Below, piece after piece: positions 52,515-62,176 of a stretch of 64,000 nt of DNA. Below the pieces are notes generated by a model, which saw only the letters and a program-made list of their open reading frames with translations, was not told the DNA's origin and made no database searches. The DNA is from Christiangramia aestuarii (GTDB taxonomy: Bacteria; Bacteroidota; Bacteroidia; Flavobacteriales; Flavobacteriaceae): positions 1-64,000 of the forward strand of contig NZ_VJVW01000002.1 of NCBI RefSeq assembly GCF_009735585.1. Reading direction: 5' to 3'. Every line of letters begins with the position of its first letter. Within the stretch, counting starts at the first letter, position 1. A program made the translations under genes and the position numbers.

Positions 52515-53489
52515 TTATTCTACCTTTTCCACACTAATTCGACCTCTTTTAAGATTTTTGAGAAACCTTAATATATTCCTGGACAACCAGTATTTAACTA
52601 TCACCCTATAAAATGCCAGTCTAAAATCAGATGGCTCTTCATCAGGGATATTTCCAAAAAAATCTCTCTGTGAATTAATCAATTTCGGACTTTCACGATA
52701 TTTAATGAATATCCTTCTCTTTGCGTTATCTACATATCTTTTACCCAAATCTGGATATTTTTCAATTAAATGGGATTGAATTAGTTTCCAACTAGCTACC
52801 AAATGCTTTAAACTCTTTTTTGATAGCAGACTAGTTGAAGAGGAAGAATCCTTTCTGTATAAAACAAAAGTATCTTTCGTAAATAGCATTGAATTCATTT
52901 CCAGGAATATCCTGATCATAAACTCTCCGTCCTGATTAACCTTTAAGGTTTCGTTCCAATAGCCTGCACGAGCAACTATATCTTTGGACATTAAATAAGA
53001 ATGTATAGGAAAATATCCTTCTGATTTATCAAGCGCATCAAGAAATTCTGACAAGGAATTAAAATCTTGGTAAGATTCAAGATCTTCAAAAAACTGAACA
53101 TCGCCATCTCGTAATTTCCCCCATTTACTACTAATTATTTCTTCGTTGAGACTTGTTAATTTTCTGAGCTGGTTTTCAATTTTGTTTGTAGCGAGCAGAT
53201 CATCGGAGTCCAACCATTGAATAAATTCTCCCTGACTTTTCTCAAAACCGAAATTCCGACAGGAATTAGCGCCTCTAGGCAAATTATTAGGTCTTTCCAG
53301 ATATTTAATTCGATTATCTCTTTCACTGTAAAATTCTAATAAATGGGAAGTATTATCACTGGAACCATCATCTACCACCAGGCATTCCCAATTAAAATAA
53401 CTTTGAGAAATTACAGTGTCTAAGGTTTCACCAATATATTCACACCTGTTATAAGTGGGTATTATTATGGAGACCAAGGGGAGCTTCAT
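52515..53489 (-). CDS. Glycosyltransferase family 2
   Basis: 324 residues. PTYNRCEYIGETLDTVISQ, VVDDGSSDNTS, GANSCRNFG and QWLDSDDLLATNK mark the GT-A core. The acceptor part has KSEGYFPIHSYLMSKDIV and VNQDGEFMIRIFLE, almost the same layout as the gene at 55586. One nucleotide separates it from the next GT2 gene. Confidence 0.92.
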   Translation of the reverse strand: MKLPLVSIIIPTYNRCEYIGETLDTVISQSYFNWECLVVDDGSSDNTSHLLEFYSERDNRIKYLERPNNLPRGANSCRNFGFEKSQGEFIQWLDSDDLLATNKIENQLRKLTSLNEEIISSKWGKLRDGDVQFFEDLESYQDFNSLSEFLDALDKSEGYFPIHSYLMSKDIVARAGYWNETLKVNQDGEFMIRIFLEMNSMLFTKDTFVLYRKDSSSSTSLLSKKSLKHLVASWKLIQSHLIEKYPDLGKRYVDNAKRRIFIKYRESPKLINSQRDFFGNIPDEEPSDFRLAFYRVIVKYWLSRNILRFLKNLKRGRISVEKVE

Positions 53490-53491
53490 TA

Positions 53492-54325
53492 TTAACTAAA
53501 TTTTGATCTTATTTTCTTCAAAGGTCTCAAAATAAGATCTCCTAACCTTTTACCTGCAGAGTTTTTAATTTTTTTATTCTCCTTCTTTAATTTTTCTATT
53601 TCCCCTAGTAAAAGTTCAATAGTAGGATCAAAATTTTCAATTATTAGATCTTTATGTTTTTTAAAAGTATATAACCGAATTTCGTCATAAAAATCTCTAG
53701 CAAATTTATTTCTTGACAACGCAACATTCCTGTAGTTAAATAGAATTTCAGGAATAATATAAACTTGCCAACCAAATTTTCCAACTGCAACATTAAATTC
53801 CCAATCTTCATACCCCTTATTTAAATTCTCATCATATCCGCCAACATCTTCCCAACATGATTTTCTAAATAGCAGGCTTGCTGGAGCATTATTTCGAAAT
53901 AAAGCGTTGAATGCTGATCCACCTGTAGGTTTTGATATCCTGGTAATTTTATCTTCAGAATTTCTAACAGCAGTCCAGCAACTTACCATTCCAACCTTGG
54001 GATTATTTTTTAAGATCTGAACGGCCTTTTCTAAGAATTCTTCTTCAAACCAATCATCAGAATCTAGGGTAAGAATATATTGACCTTTTGCCCGTTTAAT
54101 TCCATTATTTCTCGCACTAACTACACCGGAATTCTTTTGAGTAATTAAATGATCTATTGAATCCTTGAGATTATTCAATACATTTTTTGTACCAGCATCT
54201 GAGCCATCGTCTACAACAATAATTTCTTTGTTGTTATAGGTTTGACTGTAAGCTGACCTAACTGCAGAGGAGATAAAATCTTTTTCGTTATAACACGGTA
54301 TTATGACTGAAACTAATGGATTCAT
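53492..54325 (-). CDS. Glycosyltransferase family 2
   Basis: 277 residues. IIPCYNEKDFISSAVRSAYSQ, VVDDGSDAGTK, SGVVSARNNGIKRAKG and TLDSDDWFEEEF define the GT-A domain, and YEDWEFNVAVGKFGW is the acceptor-side block. A Lys-rich tail ends the protein. It overlaps the upstream GT4 gene by 4 nt. Confidence 0.92.
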   Translation of the reverse strand: MNPLVSVIIPCYNEKDFISSAVRSAYSQTYNNKEIIVVDDGSDAGTKNVLNNLKDSIDHLITQKNSGVVSARNNGIKRAKGQYILTLDSDDWFEEEFLEKAVQILKNNPKVGMVSCWTAVRNSEDKITRISKPTGGSAFNALFRNNAPASLLFRKSCWEDVGGYDENLNKGYEDWEFNVAVGKFGWQVYIIPEILFNYRNVALSRNKFARDFYDEIRLYTFKKHKDLIIENFDPTIELLLGEIEKLKKENKKIKNSAGKRLGDLILRPLKKIRSKFS

Positions 54326-55560
54326 GACTTAAGAGTAGCTTTATAAAGTGACTCCCATTTTTGAAGTAATCTATCATTAGAAAACTTCTCCTTTACAAAC
54401 TTTCTGGCCTGCTTCCCCATAATTAAACGTAAAGATTCATCATTGATCAACTTTTCAAGAAATGACACCATCATCTGTACATCGCCCTCAGGTATTAAAA
54501 ATCCGGAGTGGTCAGGATCTACTGTGTATTTAACACCACCTGAATCGAAGGCCACTACCGGTAATCCACAAGCCTGGGCCTCTGCTGTCACCAAACCCTG
54601 ACTCTCGGAACCATATTTAGGATCTGTTATTGATGTCATTAAAAAAATGTCGCTTTTTTGCAAAAGATTCTTGATATCATCTGCTGATTTATTACCCCAA
54701 AAGGTAACATATTCATTCAAATTATAAATATTCACCAAATCTTTTAGATCCTCAAACTTACTACCGGAACCTATGATATCATAAGAAACTTCATAACCTT
54801 TTTCTTTTAATACTTTAACACATTCAATTCCCAAATGCTGCCCTTTAAGATATTCCAGTCTTCCCACTGTAATAAGACTGATTTGATTAGCTTTTTTGGA
54901 GGAAGAATTATTTGGCCGAAAGAAATTCGTATCTATTCCTGCTGGTATTATCTCTATATTATCAGAGGAAGCACCTAATTTAAGAAGAATGTCTTCCAGA
55001 TAGGGTGTGTTTACTACTAATCTATCCCCATATTTGAACAGATCGTCATAATATCCCTTTTCAGGGATTCGTCCGTTGATTGGAAATACCAGGTCATGGC
55101 CATGGAAGGAAACCAGCAAAGGCGTTTTTAAGAACCCTATTCGCTTTAATTGGTCCAAAGGTTTTACATTAGTTCCATACTGGACATGAATTAGATCATA
55201 ATTATTCAAATATTTTAAACTTGAAAATTTGAATAACGCGGAAAGTTTATCCTTTTGTAAAGCGGAAAATTTTTTAATAAATCTAAGGTTTTTCCAATTT
55301 CTAATTAGTAATAACGACCCCTTAAGAATTCTTAGAATTTTTATCCTGGGAATTTTATAGTTTTCAGTAATTATCCTGCTTTCCAGATCATTGGATCTTA
55401 TAATTTCCCTGTGGATACTATTATCAATATCCTGGAGATCTTCAACAAGAATTTTCACCTCATACCCACAGCTTTTCGCTATTAAAATTTGATTAATTAC
55501 AAAGGTTTCAGAGGTAGCCGGGAATTTCCAAATTCTAAATATTATAGTTTTTCCTCTCAT
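54322..55560 (-). CDS. Glycosyltransferase family 4 (colanic-acid WcaL-like)
   Basis: 412-residue GT-B enzyme. N-terminal RIWKFPATSETFVINQI is characteristic of the WcaL-like subgroup. The donor half has LITVGRLEYLKGQHLGIECV, DIIGSGSKFEDLK and EAQACGLPVVAFDSGG. It is preceded by a 25-nt gap to the next GT2 gene. Specificity unknown. Confidence 0.92.
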   Translation of the reverse strand: MRGKTIIFRIWKFPATSETFVINQILIAKSCGYEVKILVEDLQDIDNSIHREIIRSNDLESRIITENYKIPRIKILRILKGSLLLIRNWKNLRFIKKFSALQKDKLSALFKFSSLKYLNNYDLIHVQYGTNVKPLDQLKRIGFLKTPLLVSFHGHDLVFPINGRIPEKGYYDDLFKYGDRLVVNTPYLEDILLKLGASSDNIEIIPAGIDTNFFRPNNSSSKKANQISLITVGRLEYLKGQHLGIECVKVLKEKGYEVSYDIIGSGSKFEDLKDLVNIYNLNEYVTFWGNKSADDIKNLLQKSDIFLMTSITDPKYGSESQGLVTAEAQACGLPVVAFDSGGVKYTVDPDHSGFLIPEGDVQMMVSFLEKLINDESLRLIMGKQARKFVKEKFSNDRLLQKWESLYKATLKS

Positions 55561-55585
55561 ATTACCTCATATTACAAATTTGGAA

Positions 55586-56476
55586 CTACTTTATAAATAT
55601 TCTATTATACCATTTACTATAGTCTTTAGCTCCATAAAAAAATTGAGATTTTTCCTTTAATAACTTCGGGAATATTACTTTAAATTTTAGCTGTAAAAGG
55701 AATTTGGCGTTAGCCACATAGGCCGTTTTGTTATACCCTTCAGACTTAATGTTTTCTTCGATAATCTCCCAACTTTTAATTAACTCACGTGCTTTTTCTA
55801 TGTTACTTATATCACTTAAGTTTTGTCCACTCCCATATCTATAATACGCAATTGAATCATTACTAAAAAGAACTTTGCTTGCTTTCAATATTATTCTAGA
55901 TAAAAATTCTCCATCTTGATTAATAACTATATTTTCATTCCACTTGCCGGCTTTTTCGATGAGTTTTTTTGGAATCAAATAAACATGCATAGGAAAAAAT
56001 TCGTTATAAAAGCCCATAGATTGCAACATATTAATTGGACTGTTGAAGTCACGATAAAGGCCATAAGTATATTTAAATCTCGATCTTAAATTTGAAGAAT
56101 TTAAAAATCCACCCCATTTACCAGTTATTAATAAATCATTACCTACACTGGTTTCCACCTGAGCTTTCAGCTTATTCTTTTCCAGTAGATCATCTGAATC
56201 TAAAAATTGTAAATATTCACCTTTACTTAATTCTATTCCATAATTCCTACATGAATTTGAACCTTTAGGTAAATGACCAGGTCTTGAAAAAAATTTTATT
56301 CTTCGATCTTTTAAACAGTAATAATCCAACAATTCCTTGGTATTGTCTGTGGAAGAATCATCTATTACCAAACATTCCCATTTAGAGTAGGATTGATTGA
56401 TAACAGAATCTAAAGTTTCTCCAATAAAATTACATCTATTGTAAGCCGGGATTATTATTGAAATTACTGGATTCAA
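55586..56476 (-). CDS. Glycosyltransferase family 2
   Basis: 296 residues, GT-A. PAYNRCNFIGETLDSVINQ, VIDDSSTDNTKEL, KGSNSCRNYG and QFLDSDDLLEKNK; acceptor-side block VINQDGEFLSRIILK. It is a close paralogue of the gene at 52515, with the intervening genes from other families. Confidence 0.92.
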   Translation of the reverse strand: MNPVISIIIPAYNRCNFIGETLDSVINQSYSKWECLVIDDSSTDNTKELLDYYCLKDRRIKFFSRPGHLPKGSNSCRNYGIELSKGEYLQFLDSDDLLEKNKLKAQVETSVGNDLLITGKWGGFLNSSNLRSRFKYTYGLYRDFNSPINMLQSMGFYNEFFPMHVYLIPKKLIEKAGKWNENIVINQDGEFLSRIILKASKVLFSNDSIAYYRYGSGQNLSDISNIEKARELIKSWEIIEENIKSEGYNKTAYVANAKFLLQLKFKVIFPKLLKEKSQFFYGAKDYSKWYNRIFIK

Positions 56477-56516
56477 ATAATTCGAATTATTCGATTAAAT
56501 AATAAAATTTATTTTG

Positions 56517-57620
56517 TTATGCTTTTATAGACTTAGCAATAAGCTCATTCAAGACATCAATATGTTTTTCCATACTGAAATTATCCCTTAATCTTTTTTT
56601 TCCAGCCATTCCAAGCTGCCTGGCTAAGGAATTATTCTCCAATAACTGTATCATCTTCACAGCCATACCGTTTACGTCATGTTCATCTACCAGAAAACCA
56701 GTTTGCCCATTCTCAATAACATCCGGAATACCTGCATGAAAAGTAGAAATAACCGGCAATCCAGCTGCCGAGGCTTCCATTATCGCCACCGGAGTTCCCT
56801 CAGAATCTCCATCATCTGCAGTAATTGAATGCTGAACAAAGGCCAGAGATTCTTCTAAATATACCCTGAATTGCTCAGGACTTATTACACCAGGAAATAT
56901 CACCTTTTCCTGCAGCCCATAATATTTGGACAAATTCTTGCAGGTATTTTTAAGCTCTCCGTTACCAGCCATAATCAAGGTAGTGTTTGGAAATTTTCTA
57001 ACCACTTTAGAAAATGCAAGAATTGTATAATATGGAGCTTTCTTATCCACAAATCTGCCAGCCGCTAAAAATTGGTTAATGGAAAATTTCGGATTAATTT
57101 GAGAAAATTGAGGATCAGCAGAACAAGGATTATAAATCAGTTTATGATTAGGACAGCCTAATTTCAATAACTCATCTACCATTTTTTTTGAAACAGCAAT
57201 TATATAAGTAGCATATTCAAAAACCCTGCTATATCTTTCATTTTGATTTATGACACTCTTTCTAGAGGCGTCATACCCATGAAAATGAACTATAAGTGGT
57301 AATTCATTTTCTATAATTACTCTTAGAAACTTATTTGCCGTGGGACCATATTCGGCAAGCACCACCTGTATCTTGTTTTTTTTAAATGATCTGGAAAGTA
57401 ACTTATCATAATAATAAGAATAAGGCTTCTTATTTACCTTTCGATCTAACTTATAATAATTCTTAAAGACAGAATTAGATATGGGTCCTTGTCCTTCTAG
57501 TATTAAATCAGAGGTTGCTCCGTAGTAATAGAAAACTTTCCCTTTTAAATTTTCTTTATGAGCCCTGATAAAAGTTTCTGAATAGGCATCTCTCGATGGG
57601 GATATAAGTGCAATATTCAT
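56517..57620 (-). CDS. Glycosyltransferase family 4
   Basis: 367-residue GT-B enzyme. PSRDAYSETFIRAHKENL at the N-terminus, HFHGYDAS, AAGRFVDKKAPYYTILAFSK, MAGNGELKN and EASAAGLPVISTFHAGIPDV. It starts 4 nt inside the methyltransferase gene. A 40-nt AT-rich gap follows it. Confidence 0.93.
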   Translation of the reverse strand: MNIALISPSRDAYSETFIRAHKENLKGKVFYYYGATSDLILEGQGPISNSVFKNYYKLDRKVNKKPYSYYYDKLLSRSFKKNKIQVVLAEYGPTANKFLRVIIENELPLIVHFHGYDASRKSVINQNERYSRVFEYATYIIAVSKKMVDELLKLGCPNHKLIYNPCSADPQFSQINPKFSINQFLAAGRFVDKKAPYYTILAFSKVVRKFPNTTLIMAGNGELKNTCKNLSKYYGLQEKVIFPGVISPEQFRVYLEESLAFVQHSITADDGDSEGTPVAIMEASAAGLPVISTFHAGIPDVIENGQTGFLVDEHDVNGMAVKMIQLLENNSLARQLGMAGKKRLRDNFSMEKHIDVLNELIAKSIKA

Positions 57621-58399
57621 TTAGGCTTTACTTTTTTCTTAAGTTTACTCAGGATTTTTTCTAAACCATTTTTATTTGTATTTTTTTTAACCTCAACTTT
57701 AAGTTGATTTTTAAGCCTGGCCTGTCTCTCTTCCTTTGATTCAAGTTTTAATTCAGGAAACTGCTCATCTACACCATATCTTGGATTTTTTGTAAGGACG
57801 GCGTAAAAATAATCATTTTGGTTCCAGATATTCTGGTATTCAAAAAATGTCACTTCCGCATTTACATCCTTAGAAAGCCTAGAAATTACTTCAAAATCGA
57901 TATCCTCATCGACGGGCTGCAAACCTTTAGGATTGTTCTTTTGCAACCAAAGTTGATGGAATTTTGAGGGGCATGCCATGATTATTCTTCCTTGAGAGCT
58001 TAATATTTTGTTCAAAGAAAGATTGAATGCCTGACGATTATCTTTTGGAATATGTTCATATACATCGATCATGACAATTATATCAAAAAGGTTTTCCGGT
58101 AATTCCCTTGTAACATCCAGTGTTTCAAATCTTAGGTTTTCCCTTGAAAACAATTTACTGGCAGTATTGATTAAAACCGGACTTAGATCGACTCCTACTA
58201 CCTTAGAATGGGGTAATGCTTTTGCAAATTCATGAGTGCTCCAGCCTATTCCACATCCAATATCGAGTATATTTTCAGTACTAGAAGGAATAAAACTACC
58301 AAGATTAATTATGGCCGATTCCATTCTTTTATTACTGATAGTATAATCACTAATCAATTTCGATTGAAAATTATTATAGAACTCCCTGGGTTTTGACAT
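57617..58399 (-). CDS. SAM-dependent methyltransferase
   Basis: Class I methyltransferase with ILDIGCGIGWSTHEFAK (motif I), VVGVDLS, FDIIVMIDVYEHI and GRIIMACPS. The frame is open to 58426, but MSKPREFYNNFQSKL at 58399 gives a natural N-terminus that clears the sulfotransferase stop. The Lys-rich C-terminus (about 40 residues) is an extra. It may cap or decorate the chain. Confidence 0.87.
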   Translation of the reverse strand: MSKPREFYNNFQSKLISDYTISNKRMESAIINLGSFIPSSTENILDIGCGIGWSTHEFAKALPHSKVVGVDLSPVLINTASKLFSRENLRFETLDVTRELPENLFDIIVMIDVYEHIPKDNRQAFNLSLNKILSSQGRIIMACPSKFHQLWLQKNNPKGLQPVDEDIDFEVISRLSKDVNAEVTFFEYQNIWNQNDYFYAVLTKNPRYGVDEQFPELKLESKEERQARLKNQLKVEVKKNTNKNGLEKILSKLKKKVKPK

Positions 58400-58403
58400 A
58401 AGT

Positions 58404-59282
58404 TTAATAGTATTTATATAAATCAAGATTTAGAGATAATTGTTCATCTAATTGTCGATTAGAATCATAATATCGCCTTGAGACTGTTTTCAGTAATTGT
58501 AAGTCTTCTTCGTTAAAAAAATTTCCGATTCGTAAAAAATCTGAATCTTGCCACCAAAACCTAATTTTAGATTGATTAATTATATGTGGAGGAATTATAT
58601 ATTTTTCAGATATTGGTGTCTGAATAAATCTATTCAAATTTTTAAGAAGTCTAAGTTGAAGTCCATCCATACTTCTATAAACAACCTTATTCTTTTTTAA
58701 AATTATATTTTCATTTTCGAAAAAATCATTCAGATCTCCGATAAACTCAGTAGGATTAATTTTAAACTTTTCGTAAGGTAAAATTACGATATTGGAATTA
58801 CCAAAAACCGATTTATACCTATTATAGGTTTCTAAAAAATTAAAGGCATTTAAATCAATACGGTTCATCCCCAAACTATCTTTTTTTAAAAAATTATAAA
58901 GGCTATTGGTCCCACCCTGATGTATATATTGTATATAAATTGACCTGAGCAAATCTTCCTGCCTTCTAATCGTAATAAGAACTTTTAGCTCCTTTCCGAA
59001 AATTTTGAATAGTCTGTTCGGTATTTCATCAATCATTATTGACCCCTGAAACAATGGGCCTGAAAGATCTTCAAATGATATAAAATTATTATTATTACTA
59101 CGAAATAATTCTTTTAGATTATCATAATCAATACTTCTATCAGCTTTCCATATTAGATTTATCAGTCCTAATTTCCGAAATTCAGAATGACCTATGAATT
59201 TATGGTTTTTTAATTCTTTAAAAACTTCTCTTTGTAAAAATGTGGTGGCGGTTTTAGGATAACCTATGTGAATTTTATTCAT
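58404..59282 (-). CDS. Sulfotransferase-family protein
   Basis: About 292 residues from MNKIHIGYPKTATTFLQ, where GYPKTATTF is the 5'-phosphosulfate-binding loop. A further 35 residues of open frame upstream overlap wzt by over 100 nt and look unrelated, so 59282 is preferred. ITIRRQEDLLRSIYIQYIHQ probably supplies the 3'-phosphate contacts. Very AT-rich. It starts inside the wzt stop region (8-nt overlap). Confidence 0.8.
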   Translation of the reverse strand: MNKIHIGYPKTATTFLQREVFKELKNHKFIGHSEFRKLGLINLIWKADRSIDYDNLKELFRSNNNNFISFEDLSGPLFQGSIMIDEIPNRLFKIFGKELKVLITIRRQEDLLRSIYIQYIHQGGTNSLYNFLKKDSLGMNRIDLNAFNFLETYNRYKSVFGNSNIVILPYEKFKINPTEFIGDLNDFFENENIILKKNKVVYRSMDGLQLRLLKNLNRFIQTPISEKYIIPPHIINQSKIRFWWQDSDFLRIGNFFNEEDLQLLKTVSRRYYDSNRQLDEQLSLNLDLYKYY

Positions 59283-60555
59283 TGGAAAAGCTTCTATATT
59301 TTGCATCCAAAACAGGAGTATTTCTTCTGCGATTGTCCTTACCCGCTCCAAAATAGTCTCCCGGAACAACCTCGAGCTCAACAGCACCCTCTATAGCATC
59401 TAACTTATTTAGAGTATTTTGATTTCCTATTATAATATTTAAAAAGTATAAACCTCCATATAATGGTAGCTTATCAAATTCGAGATCAAAATAGCCTTGG
59501 CCTTTTTTTACCTTCAGAAAATAACCTTGTTCATCGTTATTGATTCCGCTTAACATATTTCCATTTCTGTCAAAAAAAGCAATACCAACGATGACTTTAT
59601 TCAAGTTTTCTTGAGCGTAATAATATAATCTAATTGTACTTTTTAAACCCGAAATGAGTTTGTCAACAGGTCTTTTTGCGGCATTCAAAAACTGAATTTT
59701 CTCCAGTTTAACTATTCCGCTTCCTGATCTATCGATTCTATCTTTCAAGCTTTCACCTGCGCTTCGAAGATTTTTTGTTAAATAAAAGTTTATTGCCTCT
59801 TCAGTATCGCCGTCAAAACTAATCCCACCATCATCTAAGACAATAACTCTATCACACAATGACTTAATAGATCCCATATTATGGCTAACGAAAAGAACGG
59901 TCCTACCCTGTCCTTCCGAAAGGTTCTGCATTTTCCCAATGGCCTTTTTCTGAAATTCAGCATCTCCTACCGCTAATACCTCATCTACCACCAGGATATC
60001 TGGTTCAAGATGTGCAGCAACTGCAAAACCAAGTCTTACTGTCATACCACTACTATATCTTTTAACCGGAGTATCTATATACCGCTCACAACCAGAAAAA
60101 GCAATGATCTCATCCAGCTTCTTTCTTATTTCGGTTTTAGTCATCCCCAAGACCGCTCCATTCATAAAGATATTCTCCCTTCCCGTAAGTTCCCCATGAA
60201 AGCCTGTTCCTACTTCAAGCAAAGAAGCTATTCTTCCTTTTGTTTTAATGCTTCCGGTGGTGGGAGCAGTTACACGGGAAAGCAGTTTAAGCAAGGTAGA
60301 TTTACCTGCTCCGTTCTTCCCTATGATCCCTAAAACCTCTCCTTCGTTAACTTCAAAATTAATATCTCGTAATGCCCATACATAATCTTCGCCATCAGCC
60401 TTACTGTTCCTCTGGTTAACCGCTCCAACTTTTAAAAATGGATCTTCCTTTCCCTGTATCTTATACCAGATTCGTTTAAGGTCCTCTCCTAAAGTTCCCG
60501 CACCAACGGTTCCCAGGCGGTATTGTTTGGAAATATTTTCTGCTTTTAAAATCAT
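59275..60555 (-). CDS. Polysaccharide ABC exporter ATP-binding protein (Wzt-type)
   Basis: Energises export of a lipid-linked polysaccharide across the inner membrane. The nucleotide-binding domain has Walker A GKNGAGKST (79-87), signature YSSGMTVRL (167-175) and Walker B ILVVDE (187-192). After about residue 265 a C-terminal beta-sandwich resembling the Wzt carbohydrate-binding domain extends to 426. Such domains read the chain-terminating group of O-antigens. Its permease Wzm is not adjacent and must lie elsewhere, probably beyond the right edge. Confidence 0.92.
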   Translation of the reverse strand: MILKAENISKQYRLGTVGAGTLGEDLKRIWYKIQGKEDPFLKVGAVNQRNSKADGEDYVWALRDINFEVNEGEVLGIIGKNGAGKSTLLKLLSRVTAPTTGSIKTKGRIASLLEVGTGFHGELTGRENIFMNGAVLGMTKTEIRKKLDEIIAFSGCERYIDTPVKRYSSGMTVRLGFAVAAHLEPDILVVDEVLAVGDAEFQKKAIGKMQNLSEGQGRTVLFVSHNMGSIKSLCDRVIVLDDGGISFDGDTEEAINFYLTKNLRSAGESLKDRIDRSGSGIVKLEKIQFLNAAKRPVDKLISGLKSTIRLYYYAQENLNKVIVGIAFFDRNGNMLSGINNDEQGYFLKVKKGQGYFDLEFDKLPLYGGLYFLNIIIGNQNTLNKLDAIEGAVELEVVPGDYFGAGKDNRRRNTPVLDAKYRSFSNE

Positions 60556-60558
60556 AAA

Positions 60559-61263
60559 TTAATTAAAGGGAATACTTAATTCTGAAGGTTCCATTAAATT
60601 GATCTTTTCAGGATGAGAGACTAAGTAATCATAGTCCAATTTATCTATTCTTGAAAAAATTTCTTCATCAATTTGAAAAGAAACTTCATTAGTTGGCTTA
60701 TTAATATTTATAATACCAATTCCATAATCTGTATTATATACTTTTATATCTAAAAATGGAATTTTTTCTTGAAGATATACTACAGTCTTCCATACATCAC
60801 CACACCATTCATTAGTCCAGCCCTGTAAATTAAGATCCCTTGCCTCCTCATAAGATTTAGCCTTTACCGAAGCAGCTTTATTAGGAGGATAACAATCATG
60901 CATTACAATAAATCCATTCGTGCATATATATTTTAGGGAATTGAGGACATCCTTTAAACTTGCTCTAAAAGTGTGTAATCCATCAATAAAAATTACCTGT
61001 GGTGGTCTATTCTGAAGAGAATCCCTTTGATCCAGAAAAAATTGATCGCTAGTAACTTCAAAATACTGGTTCCTCAAATTATTAAGATCCCTGCGAATAT
61101 TTCTGAAAATGGTCTTCTTTGTAAAAAGAAAATTTGGATCTACTGCAATCTTATTCCTGCATTTAACTTTAAAAAAGGTTTTTCCATCCAAGACTCCAAT
61201 TTCTATATACCTTTTTAAATTATGGGCAGATATTAAACTATTTATAATTTCTGTTCTATGCAT
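60559..61263 (-). CDS. Class I SAM methyltransferase-like protein
   Basis: 234 residues. RYIEIGVLDGKTFFKV (motif I), IAVDPN, VIFIDGLHTFRASLKDV and FIVMHDCYPP resemble the Methyltransf_24 group. The NEWCGDVWKTV block is common in surface-glycan members. With a Wzt that may recognise terminal groups, a chain-terminating methylation is one possible role. Confidence 0.8.
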   Translation of the reverse strand: MHRTEIINSLISAHNLKRYIEIGVLDGKTFFKVKCRNKIAVDPNFLFTKKTIFRNIRRDLNNLRNQYFEVTSDQFFLDQRDSLQNRPPQVIFIDGLHTFRASLKDVLNSLKYICTNGFIVMHDCYPPNKAASVKAKSYEEARDLNLQGWTNEWCGDVWKTVVYLQEKIPFLDIKVYNTDYGIGIININKPTNEVSFQIDEEIFSRIDKLDYDYLVSHPEKINLMEPSELSIPFN

Positions 61264-62167
61264 TTAATTGATTCTTGTATATGGTTCTAAAAACCTTAAC
61301 CATAAGATTTTTAAATTCATTTAAATTCATAATCTTAATACTACTCCATATTACCAGTCCTAGATTCTCGAAATATAGGTCTTTATTTTTACTAAACTCT
61401 CGCTCACAAATTCTAATAACCGTATTCCTGTTTTTAGATTTAAATCGACCGATTTGATTTAATAAAAATCTAAAATATTGCTTCGTGGCTAAGTTTTTAA
61501 ATGAAGTATTCTTTAAACTTCCAGAAACACTCAATTCGGTAAATCTAACATAAACTTTTGCTTGGTTGATGGAATAGATTTCTTTATCATCTGAAAATTC
61601 TAACCATGCTCTATCGTCAGAATGCCATCCAAGCGGGTAATCAAAAAAACCGAACTTCTTATAACTCTCCAATGTAAAGACATGTTCTGAAAGAGAGCTA
61701 CGATTTCCTTTAGCTAACCTTCTAAAACAAGAACAATATGCGGATTCCCAAACGGGATTGCTTTTATTTATTTGTAAAACTTCACAATTTTCATTTACCA
61801 AAATTCTGGAAAATCTTACCACATTGGTTTTATTCAAAAAGGTTGAAATATGGTTGTAAAACTCATTTATTACATTTTCACCTAAATAATCATCATCTCC
61901 CAAAATCATAATCCATGTTTCATTATCTATTAAAGAAACACAACGTTCCCACTGTTTTATTAAACTTTTGGATCCCATATTTTCATCGAACCTATGATAT
62001 TTTATCTTTAAGTAAGATCTATAATATTCAATTATTGAGGTAGGATCTTGAGGAGAATTGTCATCTCCTATATACACTTGAAAATTATTATTTTCCTGCT
62101 GTTTAAGTGATTCTAAGGTTTTTGCGAAAAATTGAATTTTATAATATGGGATAACTATAGCAATCAT
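61256..62167 (-). CDS. Glycosyltransferase family 2
   Basis: 303 residues. VIPYYKIQFFAKTLESLKQQ, YIGDDNSPQDP and the DxD cluster MILGDDDYLGE mark a GT-A enzyme. HSDDRAWLEFSDD may contribute the catalytic base. Overlaps the next gene by 8 nt. Confidence 0.9.
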   Translation of the reverse strand: MIAIVIPYYKIQFFAKTLESLKQQENNNFQVYIGDDNSPQDPTSIIEYYRSYLKIKYHRFDENMGSKSLIKQWERCVSLIDNETWIMILGDDDYLGENVINEFYNHISTFLNKTNVVRFSRILVNENCEVLQINKSNPVWESAYCSCFRRLAKGNRSSLSEHVFTLESYKKFGFFDYPLGWHSDDRAWLEFSDDKEIYSINQAKVYVRFTELSVSGSLKNTSFKNLATKQYFRFLLNQIGRFKSKNRNTVIRICEREFSKNKDLYFENLGLVIWSSIKIMNLNEFKNLMVKVFRTIYKNQLNA

Positions 62168-62176
62168 AGAATGCTT

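Noticed and set aside
58404-59387. Longer sulfotransferase beginning at 59387
   Set aside because: The extra residues overlap wzt by 113 nt and are unlike family N-termini, while the Met at 59282 is followed at once by the PAPS loop.
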